64,000 nt of DNA from Streptomyces sp. A2-16 (GTDB taxonomy: Bacteria > Actinomycetota > Actinomycetes > Streptomycetales > Streptomycetaceae): contig NZ_CP063808.1 of assembly GCF_018128905.1 (NCBI RefSeq), forward strand, positions 8,122,001 through 8,186,000. The letters run 5' to 3'. The translations under genes and the position numbers were made by a program. Each line of letters begins with the position of its first letter. Within the stretch, counting starts at the first letter, position 1. Below, piece after piece: positions 40,855-48,846 of the stretch. Below the pieces are notes generated by a model, which searched no databases, had not been told where the DNA came from, and saw only the letters and a program-made list of their open reading frames with translations.

Positions 40855-42288
40855 ATGGCGATCGACACCACAAGCCCCACCACCGACTCGCTCGACACCC
40901 CCCGGCTGTCGACACGCGACAAGCTCGTCCTGTTCGTCCTGTGCGCCGCCCAGTTCATGGTCGCGCTGGACTTCTCCGTCCTGAACGTCGCCCTGCCCGT
41001 CCTCGGCGCGGACCTCGGCATGAGCCCGTCCGCCCTGCAGTGGGCGGTCACGGCGTTCGCGCTGCCGTCCGGCGGCTTCCTGCTGCTGTTCGGCCGCATC
41101 GGAGACCTCTACGGCCGCAAGAAGCTCTTCCTGGCGGGCCTCGCCCTGTTCGGCGCGGCCTCCCTGCTCGCGACCTTCGCCTGGGACCCGGCGTCCTTCC
41201 TCGCCGGACGCGCCCTGCAGGGTCTCGGCGCGGCGGCGATCGTGCCGACCGGCATGTCCCTGCTGACCACGACCTTCCCGGAGGGCCCGGCCCGCGACCG
41301 CGCCCTGGGCATCTCCGGCACCCTGCTCTCGCTCGGCTTCACCGTCGGCATGGTGGCCGGCGGCACCCTCACGGACACCCTCGGCTGGCGCTCCACGATG
41401 GGCCTGCTCACCCTGTTCGCCCTGATCGTGCTCCCGCTGGCCCCCGCCCTGGTGCCGGAGTCCCGCACTCCGGACCGCCCGCGTCTGGACGTGCCCGGCG
41501 CGATCACGGTCACCGCGGGCCTGCTCGCCCTGATCTACGCCCTGTCGACGGCCGCCGACCACGGCTTCGGCCGCCCGGACGTCGTCGTCACCCTCGTCAC
41601 GGGCCTGCTGCTCCTCGCCGCCTTCGTCAAGGTCGAGTCCGGTACGGCGCAGCCCCTGGTGTCCCTGCCCATGCTGCGCCGCCGCACGGTGGCGTGGGGC
41701 AACATCGGCGGTCTGGTCACCTTCTCGATGATGTCGACGGTCGTCTTCGCACTGACCCTCTACCTCCAGGAGATCCTGCACCTGTCGGCCTTCGAGACCG
41801 GCCTCGTCTTCGGCGTCCAGGGCGTTCTGTCGGCGGTGGCCGGCGCCTACGCCCCGAAGGTCATCGGCCGGTTCGGCCCGCGCCGCTCACTGGTCGGCTC
41901 GCTCGTCGGCCAGGGCGCGCTGACCGCCGCCCTGCTCGGCCTGGACTCCGGGACCTGGTCCGTGTGGCTCGCCACGGCCGCCGTCTCCCTGGCCAGCATG
42001 TGCCACCTGGGCGCGATCATCTCGTACGGCGTCACGGTCACCTCCGGCGTCCCGGACGAGGAGCAGGGCCTGGCCACCGGCCTGGTCACCTCCACGCAGC
42101 AGGTGGGCCTGACCGTGGGCATCCCGCTGCTGGGCGTCCTCGCCACCACCTCGGACGACCTGCTGTCCGGTGTCCACACGGTCCTCGCCCTGGACACAGC
42201 GCTCGTGCTGGCGGCGGCGGTCCTGGTCGCGGTGGGTCTGCGGGTGCGCTCAGGGGCGGTCGAGGCGGAGCCGCTCGGCGCGCGGTAG
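40855..42288 (+). CDS. MFS exporter, DHA2 (14-helix) family
   Basis: A 477-residue drug:proton antiporter. The first helix has the DHA2 pattern CAAQFMVALDFSVLNVALPVL, motif A is FGRIGDLYGRKKLF and motif C-like glycines occur in helix 5 (GFTVGMVAGGTLTD). It is controlled in all likelihood by the divergent XRE regulator. The 3' end overlaps the convergent MmcQ-like gene by 39 bp, and a strong hairpin lies 33 bp past the stop. The substrate is unknown; it could serve the adjacent polyketide cluster. Confidence 0.9.
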   Translation: MAIDTTSPTTDSLDTPRLSTRDKLVLFVLCAAQFMVALDFSVLNVALPVLGADLGMSPSALQWAVTAFALPSGGFLLLFGRIGDLYGRKKLFLAGLALFGAASLLATFAWDPASFLAGRALQGLGAAAIVPTGMSLLTTTFPEGPARDRALGISGTLLSLGFTVGMVAGGTLTDTLGWRSTMGLLTLFALIVLPLAPALVPESRTPDRPRLDVPGAITVTAGLLALIYALSTAADHGFGRPDVVVTLVTGLLLLAAFVKVESGTAQPLVSLPMLRRRTVAWGNIGGLVTFSMMSTVVFALTLYLQEILHLSAFETGLVFGVQGVLSAVAGAYAPKVIGRFGPRRSLVGSLVGQGALTAALLGLDSGTWSVWLATAAVSLASMCHLGAIISYGVTVTSGVPDEEQGLATGLVTSTQQVGLTVGIPLLGVLATTSDDLLSGVHTVLALDTALVLAAAVLVAVGLRVRSGAVEAEPLGAR

Positions 42289-42609
42289 ACCGGCCACCAC
42301 CAGGTCGTACGAGTCCTCGACGAGCTCCCGGACCAGACGGTCCGGGAGCTCGCCGTCGACGGTGACGGTGTTCCAGTGACGCTTGTTCATGTGGTAGCCG
42401 GGGATGATCAGCCCGGGGTGGTCGGCGCGGAGCCGGATCGCGTCCTCGGGGTCGCACTTGAGGTTGACCGTCAGGGGGCGGTTGTCCAGCCAGCTCAGGG
42501 CGAACATCTTGCCGAGCACCTTGAAGACCGAGATCTCCGGGCTGAACGGGAAGTCCTCCACCGCCGCGTTGAACGACAGGCACAGGGCGCGCAGTTCCTC
42601 GGCGGTCAC
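42250..42609 (-). CDS. MmcQ/YjbR-family protein
   Basis: A 119-residue protein of the double-wing DNA-binding-like YjbR/MmcQ family (FPFSPEISVFKVLGKMFAL, LNLKCDPE-type core VNLKCDPEDAI, PGYHMNKRHWNTV). The biochemical function of the family is not established. Its GTG overlaps the stop of the CorC-like gene (GTGA), so it is the downstream partner of phoH-ybeY-corC. Confidence 0.83.
   Translation of the reverse strand: MTAEELRALCLSFNAAVEDFPFSPEISVFKVLGKMFALSWLDNRPLTVNLKCDPEDAIRLRADHPGLIIPGYHMNKRHWNTVTVDGELPDRLVRELVEDSYDLVVAGLPRAERLRLDRP
42321..42352. terminator. 14-bp hairpin inside the MmcQ gene, terminator for the convergent MFS gene
   Basis: CGAGCTCCCGGACC and its exact complement with a 4-nt loop start 33 bp after the MFS stop. 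It lies within the coding part of the convergent gene, which would give the MFS transcript an efficient end. Confidence 0.65.
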
Positions 42610-43913
42610 TCGGACTCCTTCTCCGCTTCCACCGGTTCCTGGGCGCCCACCGGCTCCACCAGCACCGTCACGATCTTGTTCCGGCGTCCGGCGGCGGCCT
42701 CCGCGGTCAGTCGCAGCCCGCGCCCGTCGGGAAGCTCCACGACGGAGGACGCCCCGGCGATGGGCACCCGGCCCAGTGCCTTCGCGAGCAGCCCGCCCAC
42801 GGTCTCCACGTCCTCGTCGTCGTACTCCTCGAGCCCGTACAGCTCGCCGAGGTCGGTGATGTCGAGGCGCGCGGTGACCCGGTGGCGGTCGTCGCCGAGG
42901 TCCTCCACCGGCGGGAGTTCACGGTCGTACTCGTCGGTGATCTCGCCGACGATCTCCTCGAGGATGTCCTCGATGGTGACGATGCCGGCCGTGCCGCCGT
43001 ACTCGTCGATGACGACGGCCACGTGGTTGCGGTCCTGCTGCATCTCGCGCAGCAGGTCACCGGCGTTCTTGGTGTCGGGCACGAAGGCCGCGGGCCGCAT
43101 GGCCGTGGAGACCAGCTCGCTCTCCGCGTCCCGGCTGATGTGCGTCTTGCGGACCAGGTCCTTCAGATACACGATCCCGACGACGTCGTCCTCGCTCTCC
43201 CCGGTGACGGGTATGCGCGAAAACCCGGACCTGAGGGCCAGGGTCAGGGCCTGACGGATCGTCTTGTAGCGCTCGATGACGACGAGGTCGGTCCGCGGGA
43301 CCATGACCTCCCGCACCAGGGTGTCGCCCAGCTCGAAGACCGAGTGCACCATCCGGCGCTCCTCGTCCTCGATCAGGGACTCCTTCTCGGCGAGGTCGAC
43401 CAGTGCGCGCAGCTCCGCCTCGGAGGCGAACGGGCCCCGGCGGAAGCCCTTGCCGGGGGTGAGCGCGTTGCCGATGAGAATCAGCAACGACGGGATCGGG
43501 CCCATGATCCGGGCCAGCGGGAGCAGGATGTACGCGGCCGCGGTCGCCGTGTTGAGGGGGTGCTGGCGGCCGATGGTGCGCGGGGACACGCCCACCGCCA
43601 CGTACGACACCAGCACCATGACGCCGATCGCGACCAGCAGGGCCCGGGTGGTGCCCGGGAACTCCTGGAGACAGGCGTAGGTGACCAGGGCGGCCGCCGC
43701 CATCTCGCAGGCGACGCGCACCAGCAGCGCCACGTTGAGATAGCGGGTCGGGTCGGCGGCGATCTGCGCGAGCTTGGCGCTGCCCCGCCGGCCGTTCCGT
43801 ACGGCTTCCTCGGCGCGGAAGCTGGAGACGCGCGCGAGGCCCGCCTCCGCGCAGGCGGCGAGCCAGGCGACGACGACCAGGGCGATCGCGCCGGAGACCA
43901 GGGGCAGGCTCAT
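42606..43913 (-). CDS. CorC/HlyC-family protein with CNNM and CBS domains
   Basis: A 435-residue membrane protein. The N-terminal CNNM (DUF21) domain has four helices (about 1-140), two CBS domains follow (about 195-320; MVPRTDLVVIERYKTI, VVIDEYGGTAGIVTIEDILEEIVG), and the C-terminal CorC_HlyC domain ends the protein. The family is implicated in magnesium/cobalt efflux. Its ATG overlaps the ybeY stop, the common bacterial arrangement. Confidence 0.9.
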   Translation of the reverse strand: MSLPLVSGAIALVVVAWLAACAEAGLARVSSFRAEEAVRNGRRGSAKLAQIAADPTRYLNVALLVRVACEMAAAALVTYACLQEFPGTTRALLVAIGVMVLVSYVAVGVSPRTIGRQHPLNTATAAAYILLPLARIMGPIPSLLILIGNALTPGKGFRRGPFASEAELRALVDLAEKESLIEDEERRMVHSVFELGDTLVREVMVPRTDLVVIERYKTIRQALTLALRSGFSRIPVTGESEDDVVGIVYLKDLVRKTHISRDAESELVSTAMRPAAFVPDTKNAGDLLREMQQDRNHVAVVIDEYGGTAGIVTIEDILEEIVGEITDEYDRELPPVEDLGDDRHRVTARLDITDLGELYGLEEYDDEDVETVGGLLAKALGRVPIAGASSVVELPDGRGLRLTAEAAAGRRNKIVTVLVEPVGAQEPVEAEKESE

Positions 43914-44407
43914 GAGACGGTCGGCGCGGGGGACGGGCCGGTCAGCCCCTTCTCCTGCCGCCATCCGTCCACGATGGCCGCCTGCAGGCCGAACATCTCG
44001 GCCTTCTCGTCGGGCTCCTCGTGGTCGTAGCCGAGCAGGTGCAGCACGCCGTGGACGGTGAGGAGCTGGAGCTCCTCGTCCATGGAGTGCTGCGTCTCGG
44101 CCTCCTCGCCCTGCTTCTTGGCGACCTCGGGACACAGCACGATGTCGCCGAGGAGGCCCTGCGGGGGCTCGTCGTCGTCCTTGCTGGGCGGCCTGAGCTC
44201 GTCCATCGGGAAGGACATGACGTCGGTGGGCCCCGGCAGGTCCATCCACTGGATGTGCAGCTGCTCCATGGCATCTTCGTCCACGACGATCACCGAGAGT
44301 TCGGAGAGCGGGTGGATGCGCATCCGCGCGAGCGCGTAGCGGGCGATGTCGAGGATCGCCTGCTCGTCGACCTCGGTTCCGGACTCGTTGTTGACGTCGA
44401 TCGACAT
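43910..44407 (-). CDS. ybeY: Endoribonuclease YbeY
   Basis: A 165-residue zinc metalloprotein involved in 16S rRNA 3'-end maturation and ribosome quality control. The zinc motif is HGVLHLLGYDH near residue 120, preceded by the family's TDVMSFPMDE. It overlaps the corC gene and follows phoH by 13 bp. Confidence 0.95.
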   Translation of the reverse strand: MSIDVNNESGTEVDEQAILDIARYALARMRIHPLSELSVIVVDEDAMEQLHIQWMDLPGPTDVMSFPMDELRPPSKDDDEPPQGLLGDIVLCPEVAKKQGEEAETQHSMDEELQLLTVHGVLHLLGYDHEEPDEKAEMFGLQAAIVDGWRQEKGLTGPSPAPTVS

Positions 44408-44420
44408 GGTGCTGGCTTGT

Positions 44421-46550
44421 CTACTTCCGCTTGTTCCGGCCGCCCTTGTGGGTGCCGTTCTCCGTACCGTTCTCGTTGTCGTACTTCTCGTACGCGTCGA
44501 CGATACGGCCGACCAGCCTGTGCCGTACGACGTCCTGGGACGACAGGCGGGAGAAGTGCACGTCGTCGAGGCCCTCCAGGATGTCCTGGACCTGGCGCAG
44601 GCCCGACTTGGTGCCGTTGGGAAGGTCGACCTGGGTCACGTCACCCGTGATGACGATCTTCGAGTCGAAGCCGAGCCGGGTGAGGAACATCTTCATCTGC
44701 TCGGGGGAGGTGTTCTGGGCCTCGTCGAGGATGATGAAGGCGTCGTTGAGGGTGTTGTGCGTGAGCAGGTAGTCCTGCGTGACGTACAGCGAGTCCTCGG
44801 CCGCCACCTGGATGCAGACCGTCTCCTCCCGGCCCGCGGGCTCGATGCTGTCGATGAACCGCATCGGGCGTCCGCCGCCTCCCGCCGCGCGGTACTTGTC
44901 GCGCTTGCGGGCGAGACGGAACGGTTCAATGCCTTCGGGCAGACGGATGTCGACGACGTGACTGTCGTAGCGGTGGGCAGCCAGTGCTGTGCCCTGCTTG
45001 CGGTCTTCGGCGAGACGACGACGCGTGTAGGCGACGCCGCCGAGCGACTGGACCAAGGCGATGAGGTCGTCACGCAGGAGGATCGACGCGGTCGAGAACT
45101 GAACCCGGCAGGTGCGGTCTTTCTGCGTGACGGGTCCACCGTCGGAATCGAGCAGACCCTGGAGGACTGCCAGTCGTACGTCGGCCGAGTTGTACAGGTA
45201 GTCGTCCGGGACGAACTTGGTGTGCGAGCGAGTACGCAGGAGATCCAGCTCGCGCATGACCCGCGTGACGGGATTCTCCAGGGTGACCACGTCGCCGGGG
45301 GACTTGATCCGGTTGAGTACGTAGTCGGGCCCGCTCTTGTGTCGTACCGCCACACCGGGCAGCGCGGCCTCCAGAGCCTCGGCCAGCTCGCGGTCCTCGG
45401 TCGCGAAAGACGGAGTGGTACTTCCCGTCAGGCACCCGTCGCCCAGAAGAAGTCCCAGGGCGTACGGGTCCAGGGGAACCTGACGCTCAGGGAAACTGAC
45501 CGGCGCCGTGAGCATCGGCAGCTCATACCTGCGAGCATGCGCCGCCCGCAGATTGCCGATCATCTCCTGGGTCTCCAGGACCCGCCACGGCTTGTCCCGG
45601 CGCTTGTCGTCGCGCGTCCTCACCGTCCACAGGTGCTCACCGCAGGCCAGGGTCCAGGAGCCGTCCTGGGCCGTGACGCGATAGACGTCCTTCTCGCCCT
45701 GCGGGTACACGCCAAGAACCGGAGTCGGCTCGCCGTTGGAGCCAACAACCAGGTCACCGACCTGGAGGTCCCCGATAGGACGCCAGCCGTCCGGCGTCAG
45801 TACGTTCGTGAAGCGCGGTTGCGCGCGCCCACGCATGTACGCCAGCGGCGCCACCTCGATCGTCCCCGACGCCATCAGCTTCGGGATCGAGTCCGGGTCG
45901 AGCATGTCGTGCAGCGCGTCGTACAGCGGGCGCAGGTACGGGTCGATCTTCTCGTAGAGCGTGCCCGGCAGGAAGCCGAGGCGCTCCCCCGCCTCCACCG
46001 CCGGCCGGGTCAGGATGATGCGGTTGACCTGCTTGGACTGCAGGGCCTGCACCGCCTTGGCCATGGCGAGGTAGGTCTTGCCGGTACCGGCGGGGCCGAT
46101 GCCGAAGACGATCGTGTGCTTGTCGATCGCGTCGACGTACCGCTTCTGGTTGAGGGTCTTGGGGCGGATGGTGCGGCCGCGCGAGGACAGGATGTTCTGT
46201 GTGAGCACCTCGGCCGGGGTCTCCTGGCCGTCGCTCGTCCCGTTCTCACTCGCTCGCAGCATGGCGATCGAGCGTTCCACTGCGTCCTCCGTCATCGGCT
46301 GTCCGGTGCGGAGCACCAGCATCATCTCGTCGAACAGGCGCTGGACGAGGGCGACGTCGGCCGCCTCGCCGGTGGCGCTGATCTCATTGCCCCGGACATG
46401 GATGTCGGCCGCCGGGAAGGCCTTCTCGATCACGCGCAGGAGGGAGTCTCCGGACCCCAGGACCGAGACCATGGGGTGCTGGGCGGGGACGGTGAACTGT
46501 GCTCTCGCCTGCCCCTGCGCGGGGGTGTGACCTGTGGGTGTCTGAGTCAT
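44421..46550 (-). CDS. phoH: PhoH-like ATPase precursor interrupted by an intein
   Basis: A 709-residue precursor; removing residues 243-599 leaves a 352-residue PhoH, the normal size. The N-extein has an N-terminal extension (1-100), the RPKTLNQKRYVDAI segment and Walker A GPAGTGKTYLAMA (about 150). The C-extein starts TLNDAF and holds Walker B (FIILDEAQNTS) and ITGDVTQVDLP. The function is an ATPase linked to RNA metabolism and phosphate or stress responses. The intein separates Walker A from Walker B, so no active enzyme can form without splicing. The start is ATG 46550. Confidence 0.95.
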   Translation of the reverse strand: MTQTPTGHTPAQGQARAQFTVPAQHPMVSVLGSGDSLLRVIEKAFPAADIHVRGNEISATGEAADVALVQRLFDEMMLVLRTGQPMTEDAVERSIAMLRASENGTSDGQETPAEVLTQNILSSRGRTIRPKTLNQKRYVDAIDKHTIVFGIGPAGTGKTYLAMAKAVQALQSKQVNRIILTRPAVEAGERLGFLPGTLYEKIDPYLRPLYDALHDMLDPDSIPKLMASGTIEVAPLAYMRGRAQPRFTNVLTPDGWRPIGDLQVGDLVVGSNGEPTPVLGVYPQGEKDVYRVTAQDGSWTLACGEHLWTVRTRDDKRRDKPWRVLETQEMIGNLRAAHARRYELPMLTAPVSFPERQVPLDPYALGLLLGDGCLTGSTTPSFATEDRELAEALEAALPGVAVRHKSGPDYVLNRIKSPGDVVTLENPVTRVMRELDLLRTRSHTKFVPDDYLYNSADVRLAVLQGLLDSDGGPVTQKDRTCRVQFSTASILLRDDLIALVQSLGGVAYTRRRLAEDRKQGTALAAHRYDSHVVDIRLPEGIEPFRLARKRDKYRAAGGGGRPMRFIDSIEPAGREETVCIQVAAEDSLYVTQDYLLTHNTLNDAFIILDEAQNTSPEQMKMFLTRLGFDSKIVITGDVTQVDLPNGTKSGLRQVQDILEGLDDVHFSRLSSQDVVRHRLVGRIVDAYEKYDNENGTENGTHKGGRNKRK
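44754..45824 (-). other. Intein in PhoH, class 3 signature, with LAGLIDADG endonuclease
   Basis: A 357-residue intein between Arg242 and Thr600 of the precursor. It starts with Ala1, not Cys or Ser, and ends His356-Asn357 before Thr+1. Block B contains His64 and Trp66 (CGEHLW) and block F has Cys337 (ETVCIQV); with Thr+1 these give the Trp-Cys-Thr triad of class 3 inteins, which splice through a block-F Cys branched intermediate. Two LAGLIDADG motifs (LGLLLGDGCL with Asp129, LQGLLDSDGG with Asp228) show an apparently intact homing endonuclease domain. The insertion point immediately precedes Walker B. Confidence 0.88.
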
Positions 46551-46803
46551 GGGCCGGCGCTGAAGGCCTGCGGTTCCTCCTCGTCACGGCCGCGCAACTG
46601 GAGGCGGCCTCGCGGTTTCAAGGGTACGACGGTGCACCGACAACGCCGTAGGGCTTTTCGACGACGAGGGCGCCCTCTCTGCAGCGGTGAGCCCTGCATG
46701 CTCCCCCCGTGCCCCGGGGAGGATTGCGTTCGCTACCACGTGTGTTCGAAGACCTGGACGGCGGCGGTGGCCGCGAAGTCCGTACGGAGAAAGCGGGAAG
46801 CCC

Positions 46804-47520
46804 GTGCTGTTGCGTCTGCCCACCTCCCTGTCCGAGGCACAGGAGTGTCTGACCGACGGGGCGATACCCGTCGGCGGCGCCACGCTCGTGTGGGCCGCCT
46901 GGCAACGCGACGGCTTCCCCGAGCAGGCCGTGTCGCTGCGCGAGGTGCCGGAGGCGAACGTCCTGGGGGGCGGGGAGATCGGGGCGGCGGTCCTGCTGCA
47001 CCGGATCGACGAGCGGGTGCCGGAGGTGCTGCGCCGGGCCGCGGCCGGCATCGGCACGGGGGCGGTGCGCCGGACCGCCACGGTCGGCGGGAACATCGTC
47101 GGCAGCACCCTGCGCTGTCTGCTGCCCGCGGCACTCGTCCTGGACGCCCGTGCGCGGGTGCTGGCGGCGGAGGGCCCCTTCGACGCCGAGCTCGGCGAAG
47201 TGCTCGCGAAGAAGCCGCTGCTGCTGAGCCTGCGCTGGAGCGATCCGCTGGTCAGCGGCTACCGCAAGGTGGCCGAGGCCCCCGGCGGCCCCCCGCCCCT
47301 GGTCGTCGCCACGGCCGTGCACCCCGGCACCCGTCCGGTCCTGTGGGTCGCCGTCCGGGACGGCTACGACTTCCTGGCCGAGAGCGTCCCCTGCGACGGG
47401 GGCCCGGACAGCGTGCTGGACGCCCTGGGCACCACGGCGCTCGCGGCGCTGCCCGCCGAGGCCCGAGAGGTGGTCAGGGAACAGGTGCTGTCGACACTGC
47501 AGCGGGCCGACGACCACTGA
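46804..47520 (+). CDS. FAD-binding protein of molybdopterin-dehydrogenase type
   Basis: A 238-residue protein resembling the medium FAD subunit of CO/xanthine dehydrogenases: PVGGATLVWAAW (FAD pyrophosphate site, about residue 20) and TATVGGNIVGSTLRCLLPA (about 94). The molybdenum and iron-sulfur subunits are absent from the neighbourhood. It may partner with distant subunits or act as an independent flavoprotein. GTG 46804 is the chosen start; longer in-frame versions are out of keeping with the family. It is divergent from phoH. Confidence 0.72.
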   Translation: MLLRLPTSLSEAQECLTDGAIPVGGATLVWAAWQRDGFPEQAVSLREVPEANVLGGGEIGAAVLLHRIDERVPEVLRRAAAGIGTGAVRRTATVGGNIVGSTLRCLLPAALVLDARARVLAAEGPFDAELGEVLAKKPLLLSLRWSDPLVSGYRKVAEAPGGPPPLVVATAVHPGTRPVLWVAVRDGYDFLAESVPCDGGPDSVLDALGTTALAALPAEAREVVREQVLSTLQRADDH

Positions 47521-47579
47521 CGGCCCGGCCCGCACCGCGCTCACGAGGACGGGCCGCGGTGCCACCCGGCCCGGTGTCC

Positions 47580-48713
47580 TCAGGTCGACCGGCCGAACCC
47601 GATCGTCGGGACCGCTCTCCGCAGGGGCCAGCCGGGGGCCTCCTCCTCGGGGACCAGGTCCGCCAGGAACGCGTACCGGCGCAGCGCGGCCGGGTCCTGG
47701 GAGTCGACGGACTGGACCCTGCGCCACCAGGCGCCGATCTCGGACCAGCCCGGCGCGGACAGGGAGCCGCCGAACTCCTGGACGGAGAGCGCGGCGATCA
47801 GCCCTGCGAAGGCCAGCCGGTCCGCCAGCGGCCAGCCCGCGAGGGTGCCGGTGACGAAGCCGGCCACGAAGACGTCCCCGGCGCCGGTCGGGTCGAGCGC
47901 CTCGACCTCGATCGCCGGGACCTCGGCGGCCTCACCGGTGCGCCGGTCCACCGCGTAGGCGCCGTCCGCGCCGAGGGTGACCACGGCGAGCGGCACATGT
48001 TCGGTGAGGGCGTGCGCGGCCTCGCGGGGGCAGGTGGCGCCGGTGTAGCGCATCGCCTCCTGCGCGTTCGGCAGGAAGGCCTCGCAGTGTTCGAGGTCGG
48101 CGAGGCCCGCCAGGTCCCAGGCACCGGTCTCGTCCCAGCCGACGTCGGCGAAGATGCGGGTGCCGTCGTGTGCCGCCTGGGCGATCCACGGGGCGCGCTT
48201 GCCCGGCTCCAGCGACGCCACCGCCGCTCGCGCCTGTGGCGGGCGGTTGGGCGCGGGCTCCGCGGAGGGCGGCTCGTGGCCGTGGGAGACCATGGTGCGC
48301 TCGCCCTCGTACGCCATCGACACGGTGACCGGGGAGTGCCAGCCGGGGACCCTGCGCGACGGGGAGAGGTCGATGCCCTCGCCCTGCTCCAGGGCGTCCC
48401 AGCAGTACTCGCCGTAGTGGTCGTCGCCGAAGGCCGCGGCCAGCGAGGTGCGCAGGCCGAGCCGGGCCAGGGCCGTCGCCATGTTCGCCACACCGCCGGG
48501 GCTCGACCCCATCCCGCGCGCCCAGGACTCGGTCCCGCGCACGGGGGCGGAGCCGAGCCCGGTGAAGATGATGTCGAGGAAGACGGTGCCGGTGAGGTAG
48601 ACGTCCCAGGGCGGGTCGCCGGGTGCGCGCACGGCGGCCAGGGGATCGAGCTGGGCCTGGCACTGCCCGGCCCTCCCGTTGTACGACGGTCCCTTCCCGT
48701 TGGACGCGATCAC
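47580..48713 (-). CDS. PfkB-family sugar kinase
   Basis: A 377-residue ribokinase-like enzyme. The N-terminal GGVANMATALARLG motif (about residue 80) and the catalytic-base loop DPTGAGDVFVAG (about 275) are intact, so phosphotransfer to a sugar hydroxyl is expected. The GTG 48713 start follows GGGAG at good spacing; GTG 48758 would add 15 residues. It follows the glucarate-type catabolic genes on the same strand but 133 bp later, so it may or may not belong to that pathway. Confidence 0.82.
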   Translation of the reverse strand: MIASNGKGPSYNGRAGQCQAQLDPLAAVRAPGDPPWDVYLTGTVFLDIIFTGLGSAPVRGTESWARGMGSSPGGVANMATALARLGLRTSLAAAFGDDHYGEYCWDALEQGEGIDLSPSRRVPGWHSPVTVSMAYEGERTMVSHGHEPPSAEPAPNRPPQARAAVASLEPGKRAPWIAQAAHDGTRIFADVGWDETGAWDLAGLADLEHCEAFLPNAQEAMRYTGATCPREAAHALTEHVPLAVVTLGADGAYAVDRRTGEAAEVPAIEVEALDPTGAGDVFVAGFVTGTLAGWPLADRLAFAGLIAALSVQEFGGSLSAPGWSEIGAWWRRVQSVDSQDPAALRRYAFLADLVPEEEAPGWPLRRAVPTIGFGRST

Positions 48714-48846
48714 GGTGAGCTCCCTGCGCGTGGTGCCGATCAGGCCAGTCTGCACCACAGCGCCGACAAGGGTCCGCCGCTCACCCCCGACCCGCCCACC
48801 ACATCGGTCGGCCGTGGCCGCGCCCGGCTTCGTCCCGTGGCCGCGC

